From NCBI RefSeq assembly GCF_031755915.1, contig NC_083388.1:10415001-10479000 (forward strand): 64,000 bases of DNA. The letters are read 5' to 3'. Below the pieces are notes generated by a model. It saw nothing but the letters and a program-made list of their open reading frames with translations, was not told where the DNA came from and did no database searches. A program made the translations under genes and the position numbers. Source of the stretch: Ziziphus jujuba. Taxonomy: Eukaryota; Streptophyta; Magnoliopsida; Rosales; Rhamnaceae. Of the stretch, positions 39,592 through 48,927 are shown in pieces (positions within the stretch are counted from its first letter, which is position 1; each line of letters begins with the position of its first letter).

Positions 39592-41500
39592 ATCATAGTA
39601 GGAAACTCGCAAGAGACAACTACATAGAACTTACATGTGAATCTTACAAGTGTTTATGTCTAAGAAGTTTGTTATTTTTGAAGCACTAAAGATTTCCTCT
39701 TTATTTGGAGATAGGTAAGTGTAGCACGAAAAATCAAAATTTTAAATAGGTGGAAAGGATGTTCACATCTATATAGATATCATTTTAAAAATTTTTTAAA
39801 AACTAATTATTTGGATTTTCTAGTAAAACAAATTTATCCTTAATTTGTATTCCAAAATTTAATTTAATTACTCTTAAGTTCTAAAATTTTTATTATTAGC
39901 CAAACATTATAGGAGGAAAACTAATTTCTAAGAAAATAATTTTTTAAAAACTTAATTCTTGAGAATTAAATTTCTTTAAAACTTTTACGTTTTTCAATCC
40001 GAGTCTAAGAAAAAAAGCCAAGAGACAAAAATGAAAAAATGAAATTTTTTCTCTAACCTAACGTCTCTGAGTGTCCTTTAACATTGAGCCACGATGAGAG
40101 CAAAATAAGAGGTTGGGGGAATAAAATATAGGAGTTGAATACTTTTCTCCATTGAGATTTTTTAAGATTCTCTCACTTAATTTTTGGGAATCCCTTATTT
40201 AAATAAATTATTTTCTTGTATTCTCTTATATATACATTTATTTTCGTATCATTTTTTTCTAAACCAAATAAAAGAAAGTAAATTTCCTCTCCTTGTAACA
40301 ACCTAACGATAAAACTAGTACTTCTTTTATGGCAAATTGTCCTGAGTTTGAACCCTTTCATACAAAAATAAATATAATAAAAAAATTATCTACCTTTAAT
40401 TTCCTTTTCCCTCCTAAAATCCAAGATCCAAATATAGAATTACTAAATTATTACTTATTAGTACAAAACGAATAAAATGCATACATAGGGTGATACGTAT
40501 ATTATGGTGAGCTTTTTAACATATTCAAGCGGATAAAGGCACCCAACATGCGGAGACCGTCTATATACATAGGTTTATATAGTTATACGTATATATATAC
40601 ATAGGTTTATATAGTTATAATCATTTTTGATAAATGCTTAAAACCTTAGTGTAAGCTTGTAGAATGTATTTATGTCAAGGCCATAAAGTAAGTATTCATA
40701 GCTTTGGCATACAGAAGATTGCGTCCCGGCAGTGATCCGTCTAATCTGTGCTGACAGGTTGATACAGTCTTCCGAAATAACTATGTCTCAGTAACGACTC
40801 ATCTTGATCATGGCTGTTAAACTATGACCTCAAATAATCTTCTAAGCTTTATTAGTCCCCTCAGTATTTTCAATCTTCTTAGCTTTCTTTGTCTTCTTAG
40901 CTTCATTGTTACAAAGTCAAACCTTAGGTTGATTTTTAACCACAAATCTTATATGCAAATATAATGCATGTCAACGCGTTGGGCGTTGGCTTTTATTGTT
41001 GATCTTAAAGACAGAGGATGACCGAAGTGTTGACCCAGACACCTTTTTTAGTCTCTGCAAGTCTTCTTCATTTTCCTCATCCTCACGTTTTCACAGGCAT
41101 ATCAATGGTTTTCTTATTCTGAATAGTCAAAGGAGGCTCGAAGTGAAGAAAGTCAGCTTTCATTCTTTAATTTGCCGCCTTTGTAAAGGCACAAAATAAA
41201 TAGATAGACACATACATAACAAAGACTTACACAAGTGGGTTTTCGTTATATACATAGTATTTCCCCCCCCATAATTTGGCATATATATATATATATATAT
41301 ATAGACACGTAGTTATGGTTTATGTGTTATTTTAATAATAAGTCCATTCATATTAATTATGTCATCTAGATTTGAGTCTTACCTCTGATTTAGAAAAGAA
41401 TACTCTAATTTTATGGTCATGAGCCTAGATAATTAATGAATATCATGAAAATTAAAGTTCTAGATTTTGGGTTTACTTTTTGACCCTTGTACATTATTTT
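39587..41500. other. AT-rich intergenic DNA
   Basis: No gene is recognised. A less AT-rich stretch at about 40690-41210 has short open frames but no family resemblance. A C8 run lies near 41263 and an (AT)n run at 41281-41302. Confidence 0.55.
40296..40385 (+). repeat. SINE-like fragment
   Basis: 'gtcctgagtttgaaccctttc' resembles the B-box region and downstream body of tRNA-derived SINEs and is followed directly by an A-rich tail (about 40361-40387). The A-box part ('taacgataaaactagta') is weak. Confidence 0.3.
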
Positions 41501-41507
41501 CCTAGTT

Positions 41508-41822
41508 TTAGAATGTATTTGGAAGTACTTTTTTATAAACCTTTATTTTTAGTATCATTTGTTTTTGTAACAATTTTGTTAATAAGTACTTCATAAAATA
41601 AGTAGTAAAAAGTTTTGACTGTACACAATTTTTTCTTTTCCTTTTTCTTTTTCCTTGAAGTACTTATTATGAGAAATACCAATCGTGGTACTTTTCTTAG
41701 AAGTACATTTAGTATTTATTTTTTGCTTAAAAACTCAGTTTTTTCCCAAACATGATCACATTTTTTTTTTCTTGGTTTTTATAAATACTCATTGGAGCTC
41801 CAAAACACTTCCAAACAAGCCT
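41508..41822. mobile_element. hAT-type MITE
   Basis: The left end reads 'gtatttggaagtactttt'. The right end, on the opposite strand, reads 'ttgtttggaagtgttttgg'. These imperfect terminal inverted repeats of about 18 bp match the widespread 'tttggaagtgctttt' termini of plant hAT MITEs. The interior (about 315 bp in total) is T-rich and non-coding with repeated 'aagtac' motifs. The 8-bp target-site duplication expected for hAT is not clear, so the copy is probably old. Confidence 0.55.
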
Positions 41823-41996
41823 TTATACTCAGTTCGACATTTTTTATTTTTACAATTAAGTGCCAAAATATCAATATAGGCTTGCAGATTTATTTTTTTC
41901 CCGATTAATTTTAATTTTTATTTCCATTTTTATTAGAATATAATGAAAATTTCAATCAAAATATAGGGTTCAACGAATTATATTACCTTAAAAAAA

Positions 41997-42596
41997 TTAA
42001 GTCCTAGGTGGCATTGTTTAAGAAAAATCCTATTGAACAGTCATGCGGAATATTTGGCAAGACTTCCCCCAAATTAATGATAACCCAAAATATTCACAAA
42101 TAAACACACTCCAATTATAGCCACAACAACAACCCAACCTTCAAATTACATTTTGTTAAATAACGTCCACCACTATATCTCTAACTTAGCGCAAATTTAG
42201 TATTGCCACTATACAAACATAACTACAACATTGTTTAGTGTATATCACAGCATACTAAAGAATTTTATAGGGATGAAGTTGATATATGCGGAATGATCAA
42301 TATAAGTAAGATAAAAGGGATAAAAGAAATAGGGGATAATGTTGATGTGGATAATAAGAAGAAATGTGATGCAGGAGGGAAGCTGCCAATTAACATTCAA
42401 GATCAAGGGGAACAAATTTGAAACAACAAACATGAGATATGGATATGTCAGTAAGTGTATTATTAGTATAAGAGAATAACTATCTATTTTTTGAAATTCT
42501 TTTCTTTCAAAACTTTACACTTCCGCTTTTAAAAGGTTAGCCGTTTTGAAAATTCTTTCACAAAATCCATATTCATAACATCAAAAGTTTTATTGA
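41997..42596 (+). repeat. Old fragment of the long-LTR family (copy A)
   Basis: Collinear with 48960-50630 once the TRIM insertion there is skipped. Shared landmarks in order are 'aacacactcca', 'taagataaa', 'gtggataa', 'tcttttctttcaaaa' and 'cataac-tc-aaaagttttattga'. It also follows the 5' third of the young LTR at 8494 (the 'ccttttaaaaccttttcgcaaaaccc' region at 9108-9133). It lacks the terminal TG and ends abruptly. Confidence 0.6.
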
Positions 42597-42599
42597 CAT

Positions 42600-42730
42600 A
42601 ACCCATTCTAGGAACCTTTCTAGGAATCTCAGGTGGTTTACCAAGGAAAGTTCCACCAAGCAATCTTTAAGGAAAAGCCCAATTGCATTTCACCTGAACC
42701 ACAGACAACTAACAAATGCACTATAAAATA
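42600..42730 (+). repeat. Second LTR start fragment (copy E)
   Basis: Immediately after copy A ends, LTR-start wording appears again ('tctaggaatctcaggtggt', 'ggaaagttccacca', 'caatcttta'), parallel to 48965-49010. It suggests a rearranged or nested copy of the same family. Confidence 0.35.
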
Positions 42731-42919
42731 ATATATCTATATATAGATAAAGTAAGTCTTGAATTGTAGTCAACAATTACAGTTTTTCATATTACAGTCT
42801 ATTACTAGACATACATTTTAACCCCCCACTCTTTTGTACTACCAATATTATTATCTTCAATTTAGCCATCATCACTCTCTTGCACTACCTATTTTATTTT
42901 CAATTTAGATGTTGTACTT

Positions 42920-43045
42920 TAGAAGGTATGGGATTTTTCATTTAGACTTTCTGGAGATTACCCATCATAAGATTGCTCCTACTAGAATACGCTTAACTCT
43001 AGAGTTCATTCAGGCCTTGAGGCCAATTACTTTGAAAAAATCTCA
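42920..43045 (-). mobile_element. 5S-rRNA-like promoter segment, probable Cassandra TRIM LTR remnant
   Basis: On the minus strand, 43007-42990 reads 'gaactctagagttaagcg' and 42967-42953 reads 'atgatgggtaatctcc'. In that order these match the 5S rRNA internal promoter region (GAACTCCGCAGTTAAGCG, then GGATGGGTGACCTCC). Cassandra TRIM retrotransposons carry exactly this 5S-derived stretch in their LTRs. A 5S pseudogene is the alternative; only about 90 bases align and flanking 5S sequence is weak, which favours Cassandra. It is decayed and has no partner LTR here. Confidence 0.5.
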
Positions 43046-43053
43046 TTTGTTAA

Positions 43054-43317
43054 GTGAGTGATGAGAATCCACCTACACCTGTACAATCTACAACCCGCTG
43101 GGGTGCTGATTTTGTGCTATTGAAGACTGTACGAATTATAAAGGCACAAACTAAGAAATTTAAGGACAATTTAGTTATCTTCATACAAGGTGTGATTAAG
43201 TTGCAAGAAGACATAATTATACACGAAGATTCTAAGTCAGTGCTGAGCATCCAAGTCGTGAAGGCAGAAATGGACCCGGGAAGCTATTTTAGTACATTTG
43301 TGGACTCAGGACAGTAA
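43054..43317 (+). pseudogene. Retroelement-type ORF fragment
   Basis: Open for 87 codons with a 'KAQTKKFKDNL' segment, a middle 'IQGVIKLQEDI' segment and an end 'EMDPGSYFSTFVDSGQ'. Similar 'TRARAKKFKD ... FVDSGQ' pieces are, to my knowledge, common beside gypsy-type elements in plant genomes, but I cannot name the domain. It lies within LTR fragments and has no promoter or splice context, so a retroelement relic is more likely than a gene. Confidence 0.3.
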
Positions 43318-43399
43318 AAGATGGATTTGTTGGCCTATGAATATGATGATTAAGCACACCAAGAGGCCATGAAATCATGCCAAGGTAGAAGCAAGGTTG

Positions 43400-44260
43400 A
43401 CCAAACACATCATTTGTGCATACACTTCAATAATGGTCGGTTTTGCTTGTTCTGGCGTAGGGAAGATGGTTTCTTGTAATCCAAGCAAGTTTTGATCATT
43501 CCAATCACTGGTAATATGTGAGGACCAGTTCTAATCCTACTAGGCATCCTATAAAGCATATTGGATCTAATTTGGAGTTTAAATTAGATGGTAATTGGAC
43601 AAAGATAGCTTATTTGGAAAACTAATCAACTACTTTCCAAATCTGAAATTTGACTTTTTGTTTTAGGAAATAGTCTTTTGTTTTGGTTTTTATTTAATTA
43701 TTTGCTGGACAAATTTATTTAGGAAAGTTGATATTTTAATATTTTGATTGTAAATTAATTAATTAATTTTCAAAATTAAGGAATTAATTAATACAAATTA
43801 GATTAGGAAAGTTAAAGTCAAATTCGACCACACCATTGTTTCAACATCATTGGCCGGTTTTGACCTAGTTGATTTAGGGTTTTTGTTTTCTAATTCAACC
43901 CTATTTAAGCACTTATTTTTCAATGAAGCACACATAGAATATTATTCAGAAAAATTATTTGTGAGAAAAATTCTCTTTGTTCTCTTTGAACACCTAAAAT
44001 ACCAAATAGAGATCGAATGTTTTAGTTTGACTTATTAATAAGACATCCATCACCTATTGTGGCATCTTCATCATATTCCAAGGTTTCTAATCACAAGTTG
44101 ATTAAGGATCAAGGTGACCATCAGAATTTGAACTTAATTACAATCCGATTTAATATAATACAGATTTAGGAGTAAGTTAACCTAGGTTAGTAGAAGAGAA
44201 TTTCTACTTCACAAATGAACCATCAACGTTCCATATTCGAGTGACATGGGATTGGCCACC
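43400..44260 (+). repeat. LTR-like sequence of a second retroelement type
   Basis: Low-coding sequence with a TATA-like 'ccctatttaagca' (about 43900-43912), followed by 'attctctttgttctctttgaac' and 'ttccaaggtttc'. This resembles the U3-R-U5 organisation of plant LTRs. No second copy is in the window, so boundaries and class remain open. Confidence 0.3.
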
Positions 44261-44454
44261 ATGTGGCCTTTTCTAATAAGGTAGCCTACCAGTGTCTCTT
44301 ACCCACTCATGTTTACTCTGGCAGCATCATATTGGTTCACCTTTGGTTATCACAATCCACTCCAATGTATTGTTTATTTACCTTTTATTTTCTTGCTTTG
44401 CATCCTTCAGGGTTGGATAAAGATTCTCTACTGTAAAGTTGTAAGCCAATTAAA

Positions 44455-44528
44455 AAGGATGTAGCATAACTTGGTAGCATGTTGGTTCTGGGTAAAAAAT
44501 GTCACGGGTTTAAATCCTATCATCCCTA
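44455..44528 (+). pseudogene. trnP-UGG: Plastid-derived tRNA-Pro (UGG) pseudogene
   Basis: A 74-nt copy of plastid trnP. The anticodon loop 'tctgggta' keeps UGG, the 3' half 'aatgtcacgggttta' and the end 'catcccta' are plastid-like, while the D-arm 'gtagcataacttggtagcatg' has transitions relative to the plastid 'gtagcgcag..ggtagcgcg'. It would not be expected to be expressed as a nuclear tRNA. Confidence 0.85.
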
Positions 44529-44671
44529 CCTTTTACTTATGGGTAGTAACAAAGGATCAATTTCAATTGATTAAAATTGGATATACAAAATCAGTCTTTA
44601 ATTTTATTATATATATATATACTATATTTTATGATTGTATCAGGTCATAAAATTATTTTTATGATAATAAA

Positions 44672-44745
44672 GTGGTCTTGTTTTAGTTTGGTAGAATATG
44701 GGTCTCCAAAACCCAATGTTGTAGATTCAAATCCTATAGAGTGTG
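44672..44745 (+). pseudogene. trnW-CCA: Plastid-derived tRNA-Trp (CCA) pseudogene
   Basis: A 74-nt copy of plastid trnW. The anticodon arm 'gggtctccaaaaccc' with CCA is intact, as is much of the T arm ('gtagattcaaatcctat'). The acceptor strand reads GTGGTCT instead of plastid GCGCTCT and no longer pairs fully with the 3' end. Confidence 0.88.
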
Positions 44746-44820
44746 ATTCCATTCTTGTTATTTATTATTTGTTCAGTTGAAAATTACATTCAAATACTTA
44801 AACAAATCTTACAATTAGAT

Positions 44821-47584
44821 TGTGATAACTTGTCACTATAGAGCCTAAAATTTTAAAATCTTGACCATGTTTGACTAATGGATTGTTTGTGAATACTAAG
44901 TTTGCCAATATGAGTTCATAAACTGGGAGCAGGCCAAATTTCGAGTTACGATCGAAAAGTTATAGCTCTGAGAAATTTTTAACATCAGTATTATATTAGT
45001 GTGCAAAACAATCCAGGATTTTTGAACCATGCCTTCATCAAGAAAAATGAAAAATGCCCAAAAATTCCAAAAACACCTTCAGACCAGATAGAACATAAAT
45101 TGGCTACCATGACCTGCTTGAACACCAACTCAGGTCAATCGGATTTTTCTATCTCTAGCCACTGTTAAGTGGCACATGAAGCCAAAATTGAAGCCCATTT
45201 TAAGGTGACCTCAGTTGTGAAATTTCACTACAATCTATTGTTGGACGTGCCGAGATTGGGCCCCAACATCATCAATGTTAAGCTACAGGTTTCTAATGAG
45301 TTGGCCGGATGTGGCCATTTCATGCTGACCCACACATCCTTTTCTCCTATTTTAGACCCTCTGAGCCTGAATTTAGCCTTTCTTCGTTAAAATTCATCAT
45401 AATTTGAGAGATCTATCAACATCAATTTTAGTTGGAACTTTCCTTGGATTTTCCCATCACATGAAAATTTTTTGGAGCAAGTGAGCTTACCATCTTGTTA
45501 CCCATTCCATAAGCTTTTCATAGACATATAATTTATGAATTTTTTATGTCATTTGTATATATTTTCATTTTTGAATCAATTAGTTAAGTATCGGGTAAAT
45601 CAACTTTGTTTAGATAACTTTGGACCAAATTAAAGTTGCTTTTATATAATTAGATGTTAACAAGATCCACTGAAAGGTTCAGTTTTATAAAATTGGTCAT
45701 TTGATGGAAAATCATTATTTTGAGTATCGGATCCTAAGACTTACAATATAATTGGACCATTCAGTATTCAGTTTATGTAATTTTACAGTTTTATATCTTA
45801 ATAAATTATTTTAAAATATTTGGAATGTATCAATGTCATTGATTTAATTTTCGGAGCCTAATAAATATTTTATATACTATAGGTACCTAAAGTATGCCTA
45901 GAGGGGATCCTACGACGGAGCAGGAGTGATCACTAGTAGTATCTATGCATGATTTATATTTTAAAATGGTTATGGGCATATTTGCACAATATATAAATGA
46001 TTTGAATATTACATATATGATATGATTTAAATGCTTATAATGCATATATGACTACCTACGTTTACATATATGTGTTATCATTTATATAACATTTAACAAG
46101 ATTTTAAATGGTTTCAAATTCTAATGAGTTCGTAGTGAACTTGTGATTTTTGTATTTAAATGTCTTAGTATTTGAAGTGATTGTTTAATCAATTTGGAAA
46201 ATAACTGATTTTGAGAAAGTAGATTGAAAATTGTATATTTCTAAGTATGTTTAAGTTATTCATATTTCAAAATATTTAAAAATGATTTATATAATATATT
46301 TTTCACTGTTGGTATTTATGTTTTGTTATGAAATGATAATTTGAAAATTTTGGAATATTTAAATAAAATGGTTGGATTTGAATATTAAATTTCAGTTTAT
46401 GGTACCATATTTGTTTGAAAATATAGAAAAGTATGATCTTGAAAAAATTATTTATGAATATTGTATTGTTATTTTTACCTAGTGTACCATGTAATACTAG
46501 TATCTCAATTTTGTTATCATGTTATTAGTGTGCTGGATTGCCACGATACTTTTACTATACTAGGGGTCTGATACGAGTTCTTCCCATGGTTTCTCTATTG
46601 CCACAAAGTCTTTAATACGTTAAGAGTTGTAAGATGGGTTATTCCTGGTGTTTATCTCTCGTCTCGATGCCTTTGGGCTGTTAAGGATTATAAGATAGGT
46701 TCAGTTTATGGTTTTTTTTTCTCTCTCTCTCTTTACTATCTGTGGTGTTTTAAGATATCGTGCACCATTTGACAGCATTATATATAATGTATGGTAAATT
46801 ATTTATTTTTTTGAGTACTTTGTTAGTTTACTAATATAATTATGGTTTTATCACATTTTCCATAATTATCTTATGAAATTATATTTATATTATTTTATGT
46901 CCAATAATTAAATCATGACTAATATGGTTTATAATATTTTAATGGTTTATCGATTTATAATATTTAAACACTTGTTTAATGATATTGATTTCGTATATAA
47001 GTTAAGTTTTTTGATATGTTTTTCAAATGGAAATTTTTCAAAAAGAGTGAAATGAGAGGTTTTGAGAGAAAGCTTTATATAAATAAAATATTTTTTTCAA
47101 TTGTATTATGCCATTCAGTGGACATCTTTATCTCAAATTTTATTTATTTTAAATTCATTCCTCTGAGTTCAAGGTGTTAGCGAACAACCTACCTTACATA
47201 TCACAATTCTTCCATAATTTCTATAGCCCCAACAATATTTTATCTTTTCTTGCTTTATCTTAATCTTTCCATGCTCATTCATATTACTTTTATAACGTAT
47301 ATTTATAATTACTCTTAGAGTACTCTTGTCTAAAGAATAGACACATTGGTAATCTAATACATATATTAGTAATTGTCATAGTATGACAGACTGTAATTGT
47401 TGAAAGTATTCAAAAACTTGCATATTGTTGTGGCTTTATCTATATATTACACTATTATTTTACATTACATGCGTTGATTATTTTTTGTTTACATGAGGTT
47501 CCATTCATGTTTCCTTAAGGATTACTTATTGGGATTTCCCTAAATGGGATCGCTTAGGGCTCTTAATCGGGGTAAGTCCTATCA
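44821..47584 (-). mobile_element. Old solo LTR of the same long-LTR family, minus strand (copy D)
   Basis: Read on the minus strand it is collinear with the young LTR at 8494-11565. The start 'tgatagga' at 47584 matches TGTCAGGACCC. 'tttgagagaaag' (plus strand about 47053-47074) matches the inverse of 'actttctctcaaaatcc', and 'gttcataaactgggagc..cgaaaagttatagctc' (44910-44967) matches the inverse of the 3' region. The length, 2,764 bp, is close to 3,072. Flanking 5-mers are TAGAT (44816-44820) and TACAT (47585-47589), four of five alike, consistent with a decayed target-site duplication. No internal domain is attached. Small AT expansions and CT runs have accumulated inside. Confidence 0.7.
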
Positions 47585-47639
47585 TACATACTAAGGTCAC
47601 TACTAGATTTATGCCTTAGATAAGAGCATTTTAAGAGTA

Positions 47640-48648
47640 ATTATAAATATAGGTTACACAAATAATACGAATGAGTCTAGAAAGATAAAGACAAAGTAAA
47701 GAAAGATAAAACACTTTTTTCAGATAAAACACTTTTGTTATTATGGAAAATGCAAAAATAATAAGTGATGTGCAAGATAAATTGTCCACTAACAGCGTGG
47801 ACCTAGGAATATGAATTTAAAAACAATAAAATGTAAGATAAAAATATCAAAGTGAGCAATGTAATATGATAGTAAAATCATGATTTTATTTTCATAAACC
47901 TTTTTCTTTAGACCTCACATTCTACTCTTTTAAAAAAAATTCCCTTTTAAAACTATTTCACAAAACCTAATTTTTACCCTAAATCAACATTATAAAATGA
48001 GCATTTCATAATTAAAAAATTTAAAATATTGTTAACCAACTAAAAATAAATTTAATGCTGGCAATAAAGAATATGATCATATAGGCAATGTTTGGAATCC
48101 TATAATACCACTAGATAATAAGAAGATACAAATAAACCATCATCACAACTTTTTAGCATCCCAAAGATATTGTGGCCAAACTATCATCCTTTGGTCATGG
48201 GGGAGTGACACAAAACTCAGTCATTACTCTGCGAAAATAGCATAAAACCCAATCATCATTCTCCCATATTCTGATTACACATAGAATGTCTAAATCTATG
48301 AATGAACATCGAGTAGTTCAACCAAACTATACCCCTAAACTTAGGTATTCTCATTCACACAAGTAGCTAGGGTTTTGCACCATACAAGTCCTTTTAAGGC
48401 CACATTGGTATTAATTTTAACATTAGTAAGATACTTAAATATAAAACTTTACAAATCCATAATTTTCAAACAATGACTTAGGATTAGACTGTAATCAATT
48501 TATAACTTTGTGTTGACAAGCACTACGTAACAATATAATGATTGAAAACCAAAACTTGATCATATGAACCTTGGACCTATACATAGTCCAGTGAGTTAAA
48601 TCTAATCAAACTTGTAAAATTGAGTATTATTTGGCATGGACTGTTACA
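47640..48648 (+). repeat. Old LTR 3' portion, plus strand (copy C)
   Basis: Shares, in order, 'gacctaggaatatgaattta' (young LTR: 'gacctaggggaacggaattta'), '..cccttttaaaactatttcacaaaaccta', and near the end 'aaaactttacaaatccataattttcaaac' (young LTR: 'aactttacaggtccataactttcaaac'). It ends with 'gactgttaca', matching the GTGTTACA terminus. The 5' part is missing or unrecognisable. Confidence 0.55.
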
Positions 48649-48927
48649 ACTATATATTTCTAATGTTAAAAAAAAAAGCTTATAAAGTTGGTAAGAAAAA
48701 CAAGTAGAGGATTTGGATCCATTTCATAATTCATAAACTTTACTACCTGAACAATTATAATTTGCTAATTAATAATGTTTTACTGCATTGAAATTTCACT
48801 TTTTTCATATTTTTTCTTTTCTTCTTTTAGGTTAATCTATCATGTTAAGGGTAGCTATATTTTTATTTTTAGTTATTAAAATTTTCTCATAGTGTTAAGG
48901 TTTACTTAAAAAAAAAAAATCATAAAA

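Larger units (their letters stand above)
44440..44815 (+). other. Nuclear insertion of plastid DNA (trnP-UGG to trnW-CCA region)
   Basis: A decayed plastid trnP-UGG (44455-44528) is followed at 143 bases by a decayed plastid trnW-CCA (44672-44745) on the same strand, the order and orientation of the plastid genome's petG-trnW-trnP-psaJ interval. The spacer retains plastid-like text ('acaaaggatcaatttcaatt'), as does the sequence after trnW ('gattccattcttgttatt'). Most differences from the plastid tRNAs are G-to-A or C-to-T, typical of deamination in methylated nuclear DNA. The right end abuts a solo LTR at 44821. The outer limits are approximate. Confidence 0.85.

Noticed and set aside
40996..41199. 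67-codon open frame in a less AT-rich stretch
   Set aside because: Ser-rich low-complexity translation with no recognisable domain; insufficient to call a gene.
44455..44745. Functional nuclear tRNA-Pro and tRNA-Trp genes
   Set aside because: Both are plastid-type sequences with damaged stems, in plastid gene order, so they are read as a plastid insertion.
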